Below, piece after piece: positions 1 through 5,714 of a stretch of 7,629 nucleotides of DNA (its first letter is position 1; each line of letters starts with the position of its first letter). The notes beneath the pieces were generated by a model. The model did no database searches. It was not told the DNA's origin and worked only from the letters and a program-made list of their open reading frames with translations. Source of the stretch: Hyphomicrobiales bacterium. GTDB taxonomy: Bacteria > Pseudomonadota > Alphaproteobacteria > Parvibaculales > Parvibaculaceae. The stretch is from NCBI GenBank assembly GCA_015655095.1, contig JAATFR010000276.1, positions 1-7,629 on the forward strand, in the 5' to 3' direction. The translations under genes and the position numbers were made by a program.

Positions 1-657
1 AAGGGTTATCCGGTCATCACCACCGGCATGGTGCTGGCCCCGCGTGGGTTCGGCACCATGGTCGCCATGATGATCGTGGGCCGGCTGATCGGGAAAATAG
101 ACATCCGCGCGATCATGGCTTTCGGCTTTGTGCTTGCCGCAGCCTCGCTATGGGAAATGTGCCAGTGGTCGCTTGATGTGGATGAAACCGTGATCATCGT
201 GACAGGTATCGTGCAGGGGTTCGGACTCGGCTTCATTTTCGTGCCGCTTTCCACTGCCACTTTCGCCACGCTTTCGCAGACCCTGCGCACGGAAGGGTCC
301 AGCGTCTATGCGTTGATGCGCAATCTGGGCTCCAGCATCGGCATTTCCTTTACCCAGATCATCGCGAGCCAATATACCCAGATCAATCATGCGATCCTGT
401 CGGAACATGTTTCCCTGCTTAATCCGCTGCTGCGGCCCCAGGCGTTCGGTGGCGGTTATGACATTCATTCGGGGCGAGGGCTGCTGGAACTCAACAATCT
501 GGTGACGCAGCAGGCAGGCGCCATCGCTTATCTCAATGATTTCAAGTTCATGATGTGGATGACGATCGTTGCGCTCCCCATGGTCTTCCTGATGCGGGTG
601 CCCAGGCACCAGCCGCCTATGGATCCGGCTCATGCGGCGGCGGCGATGGCGGATTGA
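1..657 (+). CDS. DHA2 (EmrB/QacA-like) MFS drug efflux permease, 3' part
   Basis: The reading frame is open from base 1 to a TGA at 655-657, giving 218 codons of the C-terminal part; the true start lies outside the window. The internal ATG at 28 is not a credible start because the upstream codons (KGYPVITTG) continue the same protein. Hydrophobic stretches lie at about local residues 11-30, 35-55, 62-85, 100-120 and 178-196. The segments APRGFGTM and EGSSVYALMRNLGSSIG are typical of the second half of 14-helix DHA2 exporters such as EmrB. Such proteins sit in the inner membrane and use the proton gradient to expel toxic compounds, often with an EmrA-type adaptor and an outer-membrane factor. 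Those partners would be expected upstream and cannot be seen. The hydrophilic tail after the last helix is rich in Pro, His and Ala. The family call is firm; the substrate is unknown. Confidence 0.9.
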   Translation, partial: KGYPVITTGMVLAPRGFGTMVAMMIVGRLIGKIDIRAIMAFGFVLAAASLWEMCQWSLDVDETVIIVTGIVQGFGLGFIFVPLSTATFATLSQTLRTEGSSVYALMRNLGSSIGISFTQIIASQYTQINHAILSEHVSLLNPLLRPQAFGGGYDIHSGRGLLELNNLVTQQAGAIAYLNDFKFMMWMTIVALPMVFLMRVPRHQPPMDPAHAAAAMAD

Positions 658-699
658 CAGGCGCGCTTGCGGCGTTTGCCCGCCCGCGCCATTCTGTCA
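655..699 (+). other. Imperfect hairpin between the MFS and MBL genes
   Basis: TGACA at 655-659, which includes the MFS stop codon, can pair with TGTCA at 695-699. GGCGCG at 660-665 pairs with CGCGCC at 685-690, and GCGG at 669-672 with CCGC at 680-683. Together they make a broken stem of about 15 bp. No T-run follows (the next bases are CCAGCTTTGG, leading into the Shine-Dalgarno), so it is not a classical intrinsic terminator. It may reduce read-through or stabilise the 3' end of the upstream message. GC-rich sequence forms such structures by chance fairly easily. Confidence 0.35.
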
Positions 700-707
700 C
701 CAGCTTT

Positions 708-715
708 GGAGGAGG
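708..715 (+). promoter_or_regulatory. Shine-Dalgarno for the MBL gene
   Basis: GGAGGAGG ends 7 nt before the ATG at 723. It decides the start against the much longer frame that begins at 555 inside the MFS gene. Confidence 0.8.
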
Positions 716-722
716 CGTACCG

Positions 723-1628
723 ATGGCTGTTGCCGTTCCCTATGTTCGCGAGATCGACTTCGAATATGGCCGGGTCGACCGGCTGACCCCGCTCATCCGG
801 CTGGTGATCGCCAACAATCCGGGCGGTTTCACCTACACCGGCACGGGCACCTATATCGTGGGCAATGGAAATGTTGCTGTCATCGATCCGGGTCCGATGC
901 TGGATGCGCATCTCGACGCCATTCTCAAGGCCGTGGAAGGCGAGACCGTCAGCCATATTCTCATCACCCACACCCATGCGGATCACTCGCCGCTGGCGGC
1001 GCCCCTGAAGGCGCTGACGGGCGCGAAAACATATGGTTTTGGCCCGCACGGCTCGGGACATCCGGGCGAGGCGGTCGAGGAGGATGGCGACACGGATTTC
1101 GCGCCGGACGTCACGCTGCGCCATGGCGACATCATCGCGGGTGACGGCTGGACGATGGAAGCGGTCTATACGCCGGGCCACACCTCCAATCATCTCTGCT
1201 TTGCGCTTCAGGAAGAAAAGGCGCTCTTCTCCGGCGATCACGTCATGGGTTGGTCGACCAGCGTGGTCAGCCCACCCGATGGCGACATGAAAGCCTATAT
1301 GGCGTCGCTTCGCCTGCTGCTGGACAGGGACGACGCCATCTACTGGCCGACCCACGGGCCCGCCATCACCGCGCCGCGCCCGCATGTTGAGGCTTTCATC
1401 GCCCACAGGCAGGACCGCGAGCGCCAGATTCTCGAACAGCTCGCCGCCGGGCACAGCCATATCGCCGAGATGGTGCCGGTCATGTATGCCGCCGTGGACA
1501 AACGGCTTTATCCCGCCGCCGCCCGCTCGGTGCTGGCCCATATGCAGCATATGGTCGGCAAGGGCGAGATTGAAACCGAAGGCCCGCCCGGCATGGCCAG
1601 CGCCTACCGGATCAAGGAACGCACCTGA
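723..1628 (+). CDS. MBL-fold metallo-hydrolase, LACTB2-like, with C-terminal winged-helix region
   Basis: The protein has 301 residues. The ATG at 723 is chosen because a strong Shine-Dalgarno, GGAGGAGG at 708-715, precedes it and similarity begins here; the longer frame back to 555 only overlaps the MFS gene. The zinc-site signature is complete: HTHADH at 83-88 (motif 2), H153 in PGHT (motif 3), D172 in SGDH (motif 4) and H211 in PTHGP (motif 5). D55 in IDPG is the usual post-strand Asp. After the MBL core, about residues 220-301 look helical and fit the short winged-helix domain found in LACTB2-type proteins. Mammalian LACTB2 is an RNA endonuclease, but bacterial relatives are mostly uncharacterised and are often labelled beta-lactamase-like or glyoxalase-II-like, so the substrate is open. 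It is expected to be cytoplasmic, with no signal peptide. Its TGA shares a base with the ATG of the next gene, so the two were probably translationally coupled. Confidence 0.9.
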   Translation: MAVAVPYVREIDFEYGRVDRLTPLIRLVIANNPGGFTYTGTGTYIVGNGNVAVIDPGPMLDAHLDAILKAVEGETVSHILITHTHADHSPLAAPLKALTGAKTYGFGPHGSGHPGEAVEEDGDTDFAPDVTLRHGDIIAGDGWTMEAVYTPGHTSNHLCFALQEEKALFSGDHVMGWSTSVVSPPDGDMKAYMASLRLLLDRDDAIYWPTHGPAITAPRPHVEAFIAHRQDRERQILEQLAAGHSHIAEMVPVMYAAVDKRLYPAAARSVLAHMQHMVGKGEIETEGPPGMASAYRIKERT

Positions 1629-2300
1629 TGGAGCTTGCCAAACCCCGTATCGACATCGGCCTCCAAACCGGCTGGAGGCCATGCAGGCCTTCTGGCAGCA
1701 GGAGATCGGCCTGCCCTTCGATCATATGCTGCCGCTGGGTGGCGGGCTGCGCCAGTTTCGCCATGATCTCCTTGGCAGCGTGCTCAAGATCAACAATGGC
1801 CGGGATGTGCAGGTGGACACCGGGGCAAGCGGTTACCGGGAGTTGCTGATCGCGAAGCAGGGCCTTGCGGAACCTCGTGCGCTCGTTGATCCCGACGGAA
1901 ACCGTGTGACGCTGTGCCGGTCGGTTATCGAGGCATCACCCGCATCGGACTTTCGCTTGGCGTGCGCGACGCGGCAGCGCACCGGCGTTTCTACGAGGGC
2001 GCGCTGGGACTGCCTGCGGGTGAACCGGGAACGGTTCTCTGCGGCGACAGCGTGATCCTGTTCGAGCAAGCGCCGGACGCGCCTTCGGACGCCTTGTTCG
2101 AGGGGCTTGGCTATCGCTATTTCACAATTCAGGTGCGCCGCGTAAATGAGGAGCATGCCCGCGCAGTCGCGGACGGGGGCCGGGAAGGCCGCGCGCCGCT
2201 CACGCTCGGCGACATCGCGCGCATTTCATTCGTGCGCGATCCCGATGGCAACTGGATCGAATTGTCCCAGCGCGCCTCGCTGACAGGCTCGCTCGACTAG
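1628..2300 (+). pseudogene. Two-domain VOC (glyoxalase/bleomycin-resistance-like) protein gene with two frameshifts
   Basis: VOC similarity runs the whole length but in three successive frames. Frame A starts at the ATG at 1628 (MELAKPRIDIGLQT). After about 1669 the coding continues one base back as RLEAMQAFWQQEIGLPFD, then LGSVLKINNG, GYRELLIA and DPDGNRVTL. After about 1914 it shifts back one base again to PVGYRGITRIGLSLGVRD, RRFYEGALGLP and finally DPDGNWIEL, ending at TAG 2298-2300. There are two VOC modules, each ending in a DPDGN(R/W) strand. Repairing both shifts gives about 224-225 residues, a normal length for a two-module VOC protein. As written, translation from 1628 would stop at 1847-1849 after 73 residues. 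Either the gene is recently inactivated or the assembly carries two deletion errors; apart from the shifts the sequence is well preserved, with no in-frame stops in the conserved parts. VOC enzymes bind a metal and act as glyoxalases, dioxygenases or resistance proteins; the role here is unknown. Confidence 0.8.
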
Positions 2301-2334
2301 CTTCGTTCTGCTAGGCTGCCATCATTGAAAACGA

Positions 2335-2347
2335 CCCCGCAAAGGGG
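2335..2347 (+). other. Small hairpin just before the GST ribosome-binding site
   Basis: CCCC (2335-2338), loop GCAAA and GGGG (2344-2347) sit 5 nt upstream of the Shine-Dalgarno GGGAGG (2353-2358). The stem is only 4 bp. It could affect translation slightly or mean nothing. The rest of the 62-bp gap between the VOC remnant and the GST gene shows no convincing promoter. Confidence 0.2.
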
Positions 2348-2362
2348 CAGCTGGGAGGCATC

Positions 2363-2974
2363 ATGCTGAAAGTCTATCACGCAAAAAACACGCGCTCGAT
2401 CCGGGTTGTCTGGCTGTTGGAGGAGCTGGGCCTGCCTTACGAGGTTGAGGTGCTCGAATTCACGCCGGAAGCCCTGCAGAGCGAGGCCTATCTGGCCATC
2501 AATCCACTGGCCAAAGTGCCTTCCCTGATTGATGGGGATCTGATCCTCAATGAATCCGCCGCCATCACGCTTTATCTGCTGGCGAAATATGGCAATGGCC
2601 GCCTGGAACCGGCGCATGGCACCCGCGCGCATGGGGAATATCTGCAATGGCTGCTGTTTGCCGAGGCCTCTTTCATGCCCTCGCTGGGCGCGATTGCCCA
2701 GCACAACTTCATCCGGCCCGAGGAGAAGCGGGTGCCGCTGATCGCAGCCGAAGGGCAGGCGGATGCCCGGAAAATAATCGGGATCATTGACCGGGCGCTG
2801 GCAGGCAGACCATATATCGCCGGATCCGAGTTCACCGCCGCTGATACGATGCTGGGCTACAATTTCGTGCTGGCCAAAATGTTCGGCCTCTGGAGCCCGG
2901 AGACGAACCCGAATGTGGCCGCATGGTTTGATCGCCTGTCGGCCCGTCCCGCTTTCCGGAAGGCGATTGCCTGA
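2363..2974 (+). CDS. Glutathione S-transferase family protein
   Basis: The protein has 203 residues, the usual size for a bacterial GST. GGGAGG at 2353-2358 precedes the ATG by 4 nt. The N-terminal thioredoxin-like domain covers about residues 1-78: a first strand LKVYHA, then RSIRVVWLLEELGLPYE, with S12 near the expected catalytic Ser/Cys position. NPLAKVPSL carries the cis-proline at P53 and NESAAI carries the glutathione-binding E64 and S65. The all-helical C-terminal domain covers about 88-203 and includes the N-capping box region SEFTAADTM (155-163). The protein should be cytoplasmic and could conjugate glutathione to an electrophile, act as an isomerase, or serve as a peroxidase; the sequence does not say which. 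The TauD-like dioxygenase starts 12 nt after its stop, so the two are probably co-transcribed and may share a pathway, for instance handling a reactive product of the oxidation. Confidence 0.9.
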   Translation: MLKVYHAKNTRSIRVVWLLEELGLPYEVEVLEFTPEALQSEAYLAINPLAKVPSLIDGDLILNESAAITLYLLAKYGNGRLEPAHGTRAHGEYLQWLLFAEASFMPSLGAIAQHNFIRPEEKRVPLIAAEGQADARKIIGIIDRALAGRPYIAGSEFTAADTMLGYNFVLAKMFGLWSPETNPNVAAWFDRLSARPAFRKAIA

Positions 2975-2981
2975 AAGGAGG
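2975..2981 (+). promoter_or_regulatory. Shine-Dalgarno for the TauD-like gene
   Basis: AAGGAGG lies immediately after the GST stop codon and 5 nt before the ATG at 2987, supporting tight operon coupling of the two genes. Confidence 0.8.
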
Positions 2982-2986
2982 GCCTG

Positions 2987-3832
2987 ATGGCCTATAATAA
3001 AATCGAGGTGAAGCCAATTTCGGGCGCGCTCGGCGCGGAAATCGGGAATGTCGATCTGTCTCGCGATCTCGATAACGAAACCTTCAGCGACATCCACCAG
3101 GCCTTTCTCGATCATCAGGTGATCTTCTTCCGCGACCAGACCTTGACGCCCGAGCAGCACAAGGCGTTCGCGCGCCGGTTCGGCTCGCTCAATGTCCATC
3201 CCTATGTGCAGGGGCTGGAAGGGCACCCGGAAATTATCGAGATCGTCAAGGAGCCGGGCGACAAGGTGAATTTCGGTGGCGGCTGGCATTCCGACATGTC
3301 GTTTCTGGAGGTGCCGGCGCTCGGCTCGGTGCTCTATGCCATCGAGGTGCCGCCCTATGGCGGGGATACGCTCTTTGCCAGCCAGCACCGCGCCTACGAG
3401 GGGCTGTCCGATGGCATGAAGGCGCTGCTGGATGGTCTGAAGGCGGTGCATAGCGCGAAGAACGAATATTCCAGCAGCGGCCATTCAGCCCAGAAGCGGG
3501 AATCCATGAAGGTCGCTGTTGCCGACGGCTATGTCGGTGAATATCTGCATCCTGTTGTGCGCACCCATCCCGAGACCGGCCGCAAGGCGCTCTATGTCAA
3601 CCCGGCGTTCACGGATCGCTTTGCCGGGATGCGCCGCTCCAAGAGCAAACCGTTGCTGGATTTCCTGTTCCGCCACTGCACGCAGGAAGCCTTCACCTGC
3701 CGCTTCCGCTGGACCAAAGGCTCAGTCGCCTTCTGGGATAATCGCGCCGTGCAGCACTATGCGCTCAATGATTATCACGGCTACCGCCGCCAGATGCAGC
3801 GCGTCACCATCAATGGCGATAAGCCTTTCTGA
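2987..3832 (+). CDS. TauD/TfdA-family Fe(II)/2-oxoglutarate-dependent dioxygenase
   Basis: The protein has 281 residues, close to E. coli TauD (283). The iron triad is complete: H101 and D103 in GWHSDMSF and H257 in AVQHYA. The 2-oxoglutarate site is also present: T128 in GGDT and R268 in RRQMQR. All five sit two positions later than my recollection of the E. coli TauD residues (H99, D101, H255, T126, R266), so the fold and mechanism are well supported. R272, equivalent to the TauD sulfonate-contacting arginine R270, is kept. Around the substrate, the HPVY motif is HPY here, and the Asn four residues before the iron His (N95) falls in a Gly-rich stretch (NFGGGWH). Taurine is therefore not a safe substrate call; relatives act on alkyl sulfates, other sulfonates, phenoxyalkanoates and more. 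The enzyme is cytoplasmic. No TauABC-like transporter is adjacent. It is likely co-transcribed with the GST gene and followed by a hairpin at 3855-3886. Confidence 0.9.
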   Translation: MAYNKIEVKPISGALGAEIGNVDLSRDLDNETFSDIHQAFLDHQVIFFRDQTLTPEQHKAFARRFGSLNVHPYVQGLEGHPEIIEIVKEPGDKVNFGGGWHSDMSFLEVPALGSVLYAIEVPPYGGDTLFASQHRAYEGLSDGMKALLDGLKAVHSAKNEYSSSGHSAQKRESMKVAVADGYVGEYLHPVVRTHPETGRKALYVNPAFTDRFAGMRRSKSKPLLDFLFRHCTQEAFTCRFRWTKGSVAFWDNRAVQHYALNDYHGYRRQMQRVTINGDKPF

Positions 3833-3854
3833 GCCGGGATTGGCTTTATCATGA

Positions 3855-3886
3855 ACAGCCTCTCCCCCATGCCGGTGAGAGGCTGT
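3855..3886. terminator. Hairpin terminator between convergent genes
   Basis: ACAGCCTCTC (3855-3864) and GAGAGGCTGT (3877-3886) form a perfect 10-bp stem around a 12-nt loop. On the plus strand it is followed by CCTGTTTCGTTTGT, a moderately T-rich tail, so it best serves the GST-TauD transcript. It also lies between the convergent 3' ends at 3832 and 3900 and could act in both directions, although the minus-strand side lacks a good T-run. Confidence 0.75.
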
Positions 3887-3899
3887 CCTGTTTCGTTTG

Positions 3900-4874
3900 T
3901 CAGGCAGGCATCCGTTCGGCGAATTCGCGGCAGGCGGTCTGGTATTCGCTCTTGAGGCGCTCGACCAGTTCGGCGACCGGCGGCGCGTCCTTGATCTGGC
4001 CGATGCCCTGACCTGAACCCCAGATGTCCTTCCAGGCCTTCTGCTTCATGTTGCCGCCCGAGCCGAAATTCATCTTTGATTTGTCAGCTTCTGGCAGATT
4101 GTCCGGGTCGAGACCGGCGGCCTCGACCGAGGGCTTGAGGTAGTTGCCGTGTACGCCGGTAAAGAGATTGCTATAGACGATGTCATCGCCTGCATAGTCG
4201 ATCAGCATCTTCTTGTATTCAGCTTCGGCGTTGCCTTCCTGCGTGGCGACGAAGCGCGTGCCCATGTAGGCAAGGTCTGCGCCCAGCGCCAGCGCCGAGG
4301 CGATGCCATAGCCGTCTGACAAAGCGCCTGAAAGCAGCACCGTTCCCTTGAACCATTCCTTGACCTCGCGCACCAGCGCGAAGGGCGACAGCGTGCCCGC
4401 ATGGCCGCCCGCGCCCGCGCAGACGAGAATAAGCCCGTCTACGCCCTGTTCGGCGGCCTTGCGCGCATGTTTCACGTTGATCACGTCATGGAACACGACG
4501 CCGCCATAGGAGTGCGCGCCTTCCACCACTTCGGAGGGCGGGCGCAGCGAGGTGATGATGACCGGCACCTCATGCTTGATGCAGAGATCCATGTCATGGG
4601 CCAGACGGTCGTTGGAGGCATGGCAGATCTGGTTGACGGCAAAGGGAGCGACCTTCTTTTCAGGATGTTTGGCCTGATATTCGCCAAGCTCGCCCTTGAT
4701 GCGGATCAGCCATTCCTCCACCACATGGTTCGGGCGCGCATTGAGCGCCGGGAACGATCCGACGATACCCGCCTTGCACTGGGCGATGACGAGTTCGGGT
4801 CCTGAAACAATGAAAAGCGGTGAGCCGACCACTGGTAGTTCGAGCCTGTTTTTCAGAATGTCCGGCAATGCCAT
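3900..4874 (-). CDS. Nitronate monooxygenase-family FMN flavoprotein
   Basis: The protein has 324 residues and starts at the ATG at 4874-4872, preceded by AAGGAGA (complement of 4882-4888) with a 7-nt gap. It is a TIM-barrel FMN enzyme of the 2-nitropropane dioxygenase/NMO family. Residues 14-22 read PVVGSPLFI; AGAGGHAG at 153-160 carries the conserved family His (H158). SGALSDG at 182-188 and MGTRF at 204-208 are the expected FMN-phosphate loops. NMOs oxidise toxic alkyl nitronates such as propionate-3-nitronate to carbonyl compounds plus nitrite. Many proteins under this label have never been assayed, and FabK-type enoyl reductases share the fold, so the reaction is a family-level call. The gene is alone on its strand, convergent with the TauD-like gene and divergent from the YqhA gene. 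Confidence 0.88.
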   Translation of the reverse strand: MALPDILKNRLELPVVGSPLFIVSGPELVIAQCKAGIVGSFPALNARPNHVVEEWLIRIKGELGEYQAKHPEKKVAPFAVNQICHASNDRLAHDMDLCIKHEVPVIITSLRPPSEVVEGAHSYGGVVFHDVINVKHARKAAEQGVDGLILVCAGAGGHAGTLSPFALVREVKEWFKGTVLLSGALSDGYGIASALALGADLAYMGTRFVATQEGNAEAEYKKMLIDYAGDDIVYSNLFTGVHGNYLKPSVEAAGLDPDNLPEADKSKMNFGSGGNMKQKAWKDIWGSGQGIGQIKDAPPVAELVERLKSEYQTACREFAERMPA

Positions 4875-5017
4875 CTGGCGTTCTCCTTCAAGATTTTGCT
4901 GTTGGCGACACTATGGCCCTGTCTGCGCTGGTTTGCATGTTCAGGAATGGGAATGCATCTGGCCAGATATGAACAGGAAGCTTGTGCGTGACGAGATGAA
5001 AAAAGGGTCCGGCCAGA

Positions 5018-5048
5018 TTGTTTTCCGGTCTTATATTTTCCATATAGT
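5018..5048 (+). promoter_or_regulatory. Possible sigma-70 promoter for the YqhA-like gene
   Basis: The 239-bp divergent spacer (4875-5113) must hold promoters for both flanking genes. An AT-rich patch contains TATAGT at 5043-5048 with TTGTTT at 5018-5023. The 19-bp spacing is longer than optimal, and an alternative -10 (TTATAT, 5031-5036) overlaps. No clear minus-strand promoter or operator-like palindrome was found in the rest of the spacer. This is a weak, sequence-only call. Confidence 0.25.
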
Positions 5049-5113
5049 GCGGTTCATATGCCAGCCCGGCAGTGTTGCTGCGTCCACCATGAATTCAGGT
5101 TGAAGGATCCCGT

Positions 5114-5626
5114 ATGAAAGCGATCGAGTTGATGGTCGAGCGGATATTGCTTGCGAGTCGATGGATACTGGTGGTGTTTTACCTGGGGCTGGCGGCGGCG
5201 CTCGGGCTCTATGCGGTCTCCTTCCTGTTCAAGTTCTGGAAGGTCGCCCAGGAGTTGCTGGTGCTGGATGAGGCGGGCATGATCCTCGCCATGCTCGGGC
5301 TGATCGACGCGGCGCTGGTTGCCAGCCTGATCGTGATGGTGATGATCTCGTCTTATGAAAATTTCATCGGCCAGTTCGACAAGGGAGCCGATGCTGAGCT
5401 TTCCTGGCTCGGCAAGCTCGATGCGGGCGGGCTCAAGATCAAGGTCGCCTCGTCCATCGTGGCGATCTCCTCGATCCATCTGCTCCAGATATTCCTCAAT
5501 GTGAACCAGTACGAGAACAGCAAGATCATGTGGATGACGATCATGCATATGGTCTTCGTGTTCTCTGCGGTGTTTCTGGCCGTGCTTGACCGGATCATGG
5601 CGGGCGGAAAGCTGAAGGGAAAATAG
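5114..5626 (+). CDS. YqhA/UPF0114 family inner-membrane protein
   Basis: The protein has 170 residues and starts at an ATG preceded by AAGGA at 5103-5107, 6 nt away. It matches the UPF0114 (YqhA, TIGR00645) style: an N-terminal amphipathic run MKAIELMVERILLASRW, then about four membrane spans at roughly residues 17-38, 54-78, 109-129 and 139-157. Between spans 2 and 3 lies the characteristic loop SSYENFIGQFD, and after span 3 HLLQIFLNV. The C-terminus is short and basic (GGKLKGK). The molecular function of the family is unknown; an integral inner-membrane location is clear. It stands alone between a divergent NMO-type gene and the convergent sua5. Its stop TAG lies 4 nt before a heptamer repeat array, and no hairpin terminator is visible downstream. 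Confidence 0.88.
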   Translation: MKAIELMVERILLASRWILVVFYLGLAAALGLYAVSFLFKFWKVAQELLVLDEAGMILAMLGLIDAALVASLIVMVMISSYENFIGQFDKGADAELSWLGKLDAGGLKIKVASSIVAISSIHLLQIFLNVNQYENSKIMWMTIMHMVFVFSAVFLAVLDRIMAGGKLKGK

Positions 5627-5630
5627 GCTG

Positions 5631-5714
5631 GTCCCCAGTCCCCAGTCCCTAGTCCCCAGTCCCCAGTCCCTAGTCCCCAGTCCCCAGTCCCCAGTCCCCA
5701 GTCCCTAGTCTCTG
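5631..5714. repeat. Heptanucleotide tandem array, 11 units plus one degenerate
   Basis: Head-to-tail 7-bp units start at 5631 and repeat without a break to 5707. Eight units are GTCCCCA and three are GTCCCTA (units 3, 6 and 11); a twelfth degenerate unit, GTCTCTG, occupies 5708-5714. In order, the sixth base reads C C T C C T C C C C T, which suggests an earlier 21-bp higher-order unit. The array fills almost all of the gap between the convergent yqhA-like and sua5 genes, and its eleventh unit supplies the sua5 stop codon (CTA at 5705-5707, read TAG). On the minus strand every unit gives a run of three or four G separated by ACT or ACTA, a textbook G-quadruplex pattern. The units are not self-complementary, so this is not a hairpin terminator. 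No function is established. Confidence 0.95.

Noticed and set aside
555..722. Longer N-terminus for the MBL protein starting at 555
   Set aside because: It overlaps about 100 bp of the MFS gene, lacks a ribosome-binding site and adds residues with no family likeness; the ATG at 723 has a strong Shine-Dalgarno.
1628..2300. Programmed ribosomal frameshifting in the VOC gene
   Set aside because: Two separate shifts would be needed, neither site carries a recognisable slippery heptamer, and simple deletions explain both breaks.
2297..3484. A 395-codon open frame on the minus strand across the GST and TauD genes
   Set aside because: It covers two recognised genes in antisense and has no recognisable domain; long antisense frames are common in GC-rich DNA.
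2363..4874. A new catabolic island made of GST, TauD-like and NMO-like genes
   Set aside because: The NMO gene is on the opposite strand beyond a terminator, there is no transporter, regulator or mobility gene, and base composition looks like that of its neighbours.
5631..5714. Heptamer array as a CRISPR or as an origin iteron
   Set aside because: The units are contiguous with no spacers and are too short for CRISPR. There is no replication gene or AT-rich unwinding region nearby, and the unit is not DnaA-box-like.
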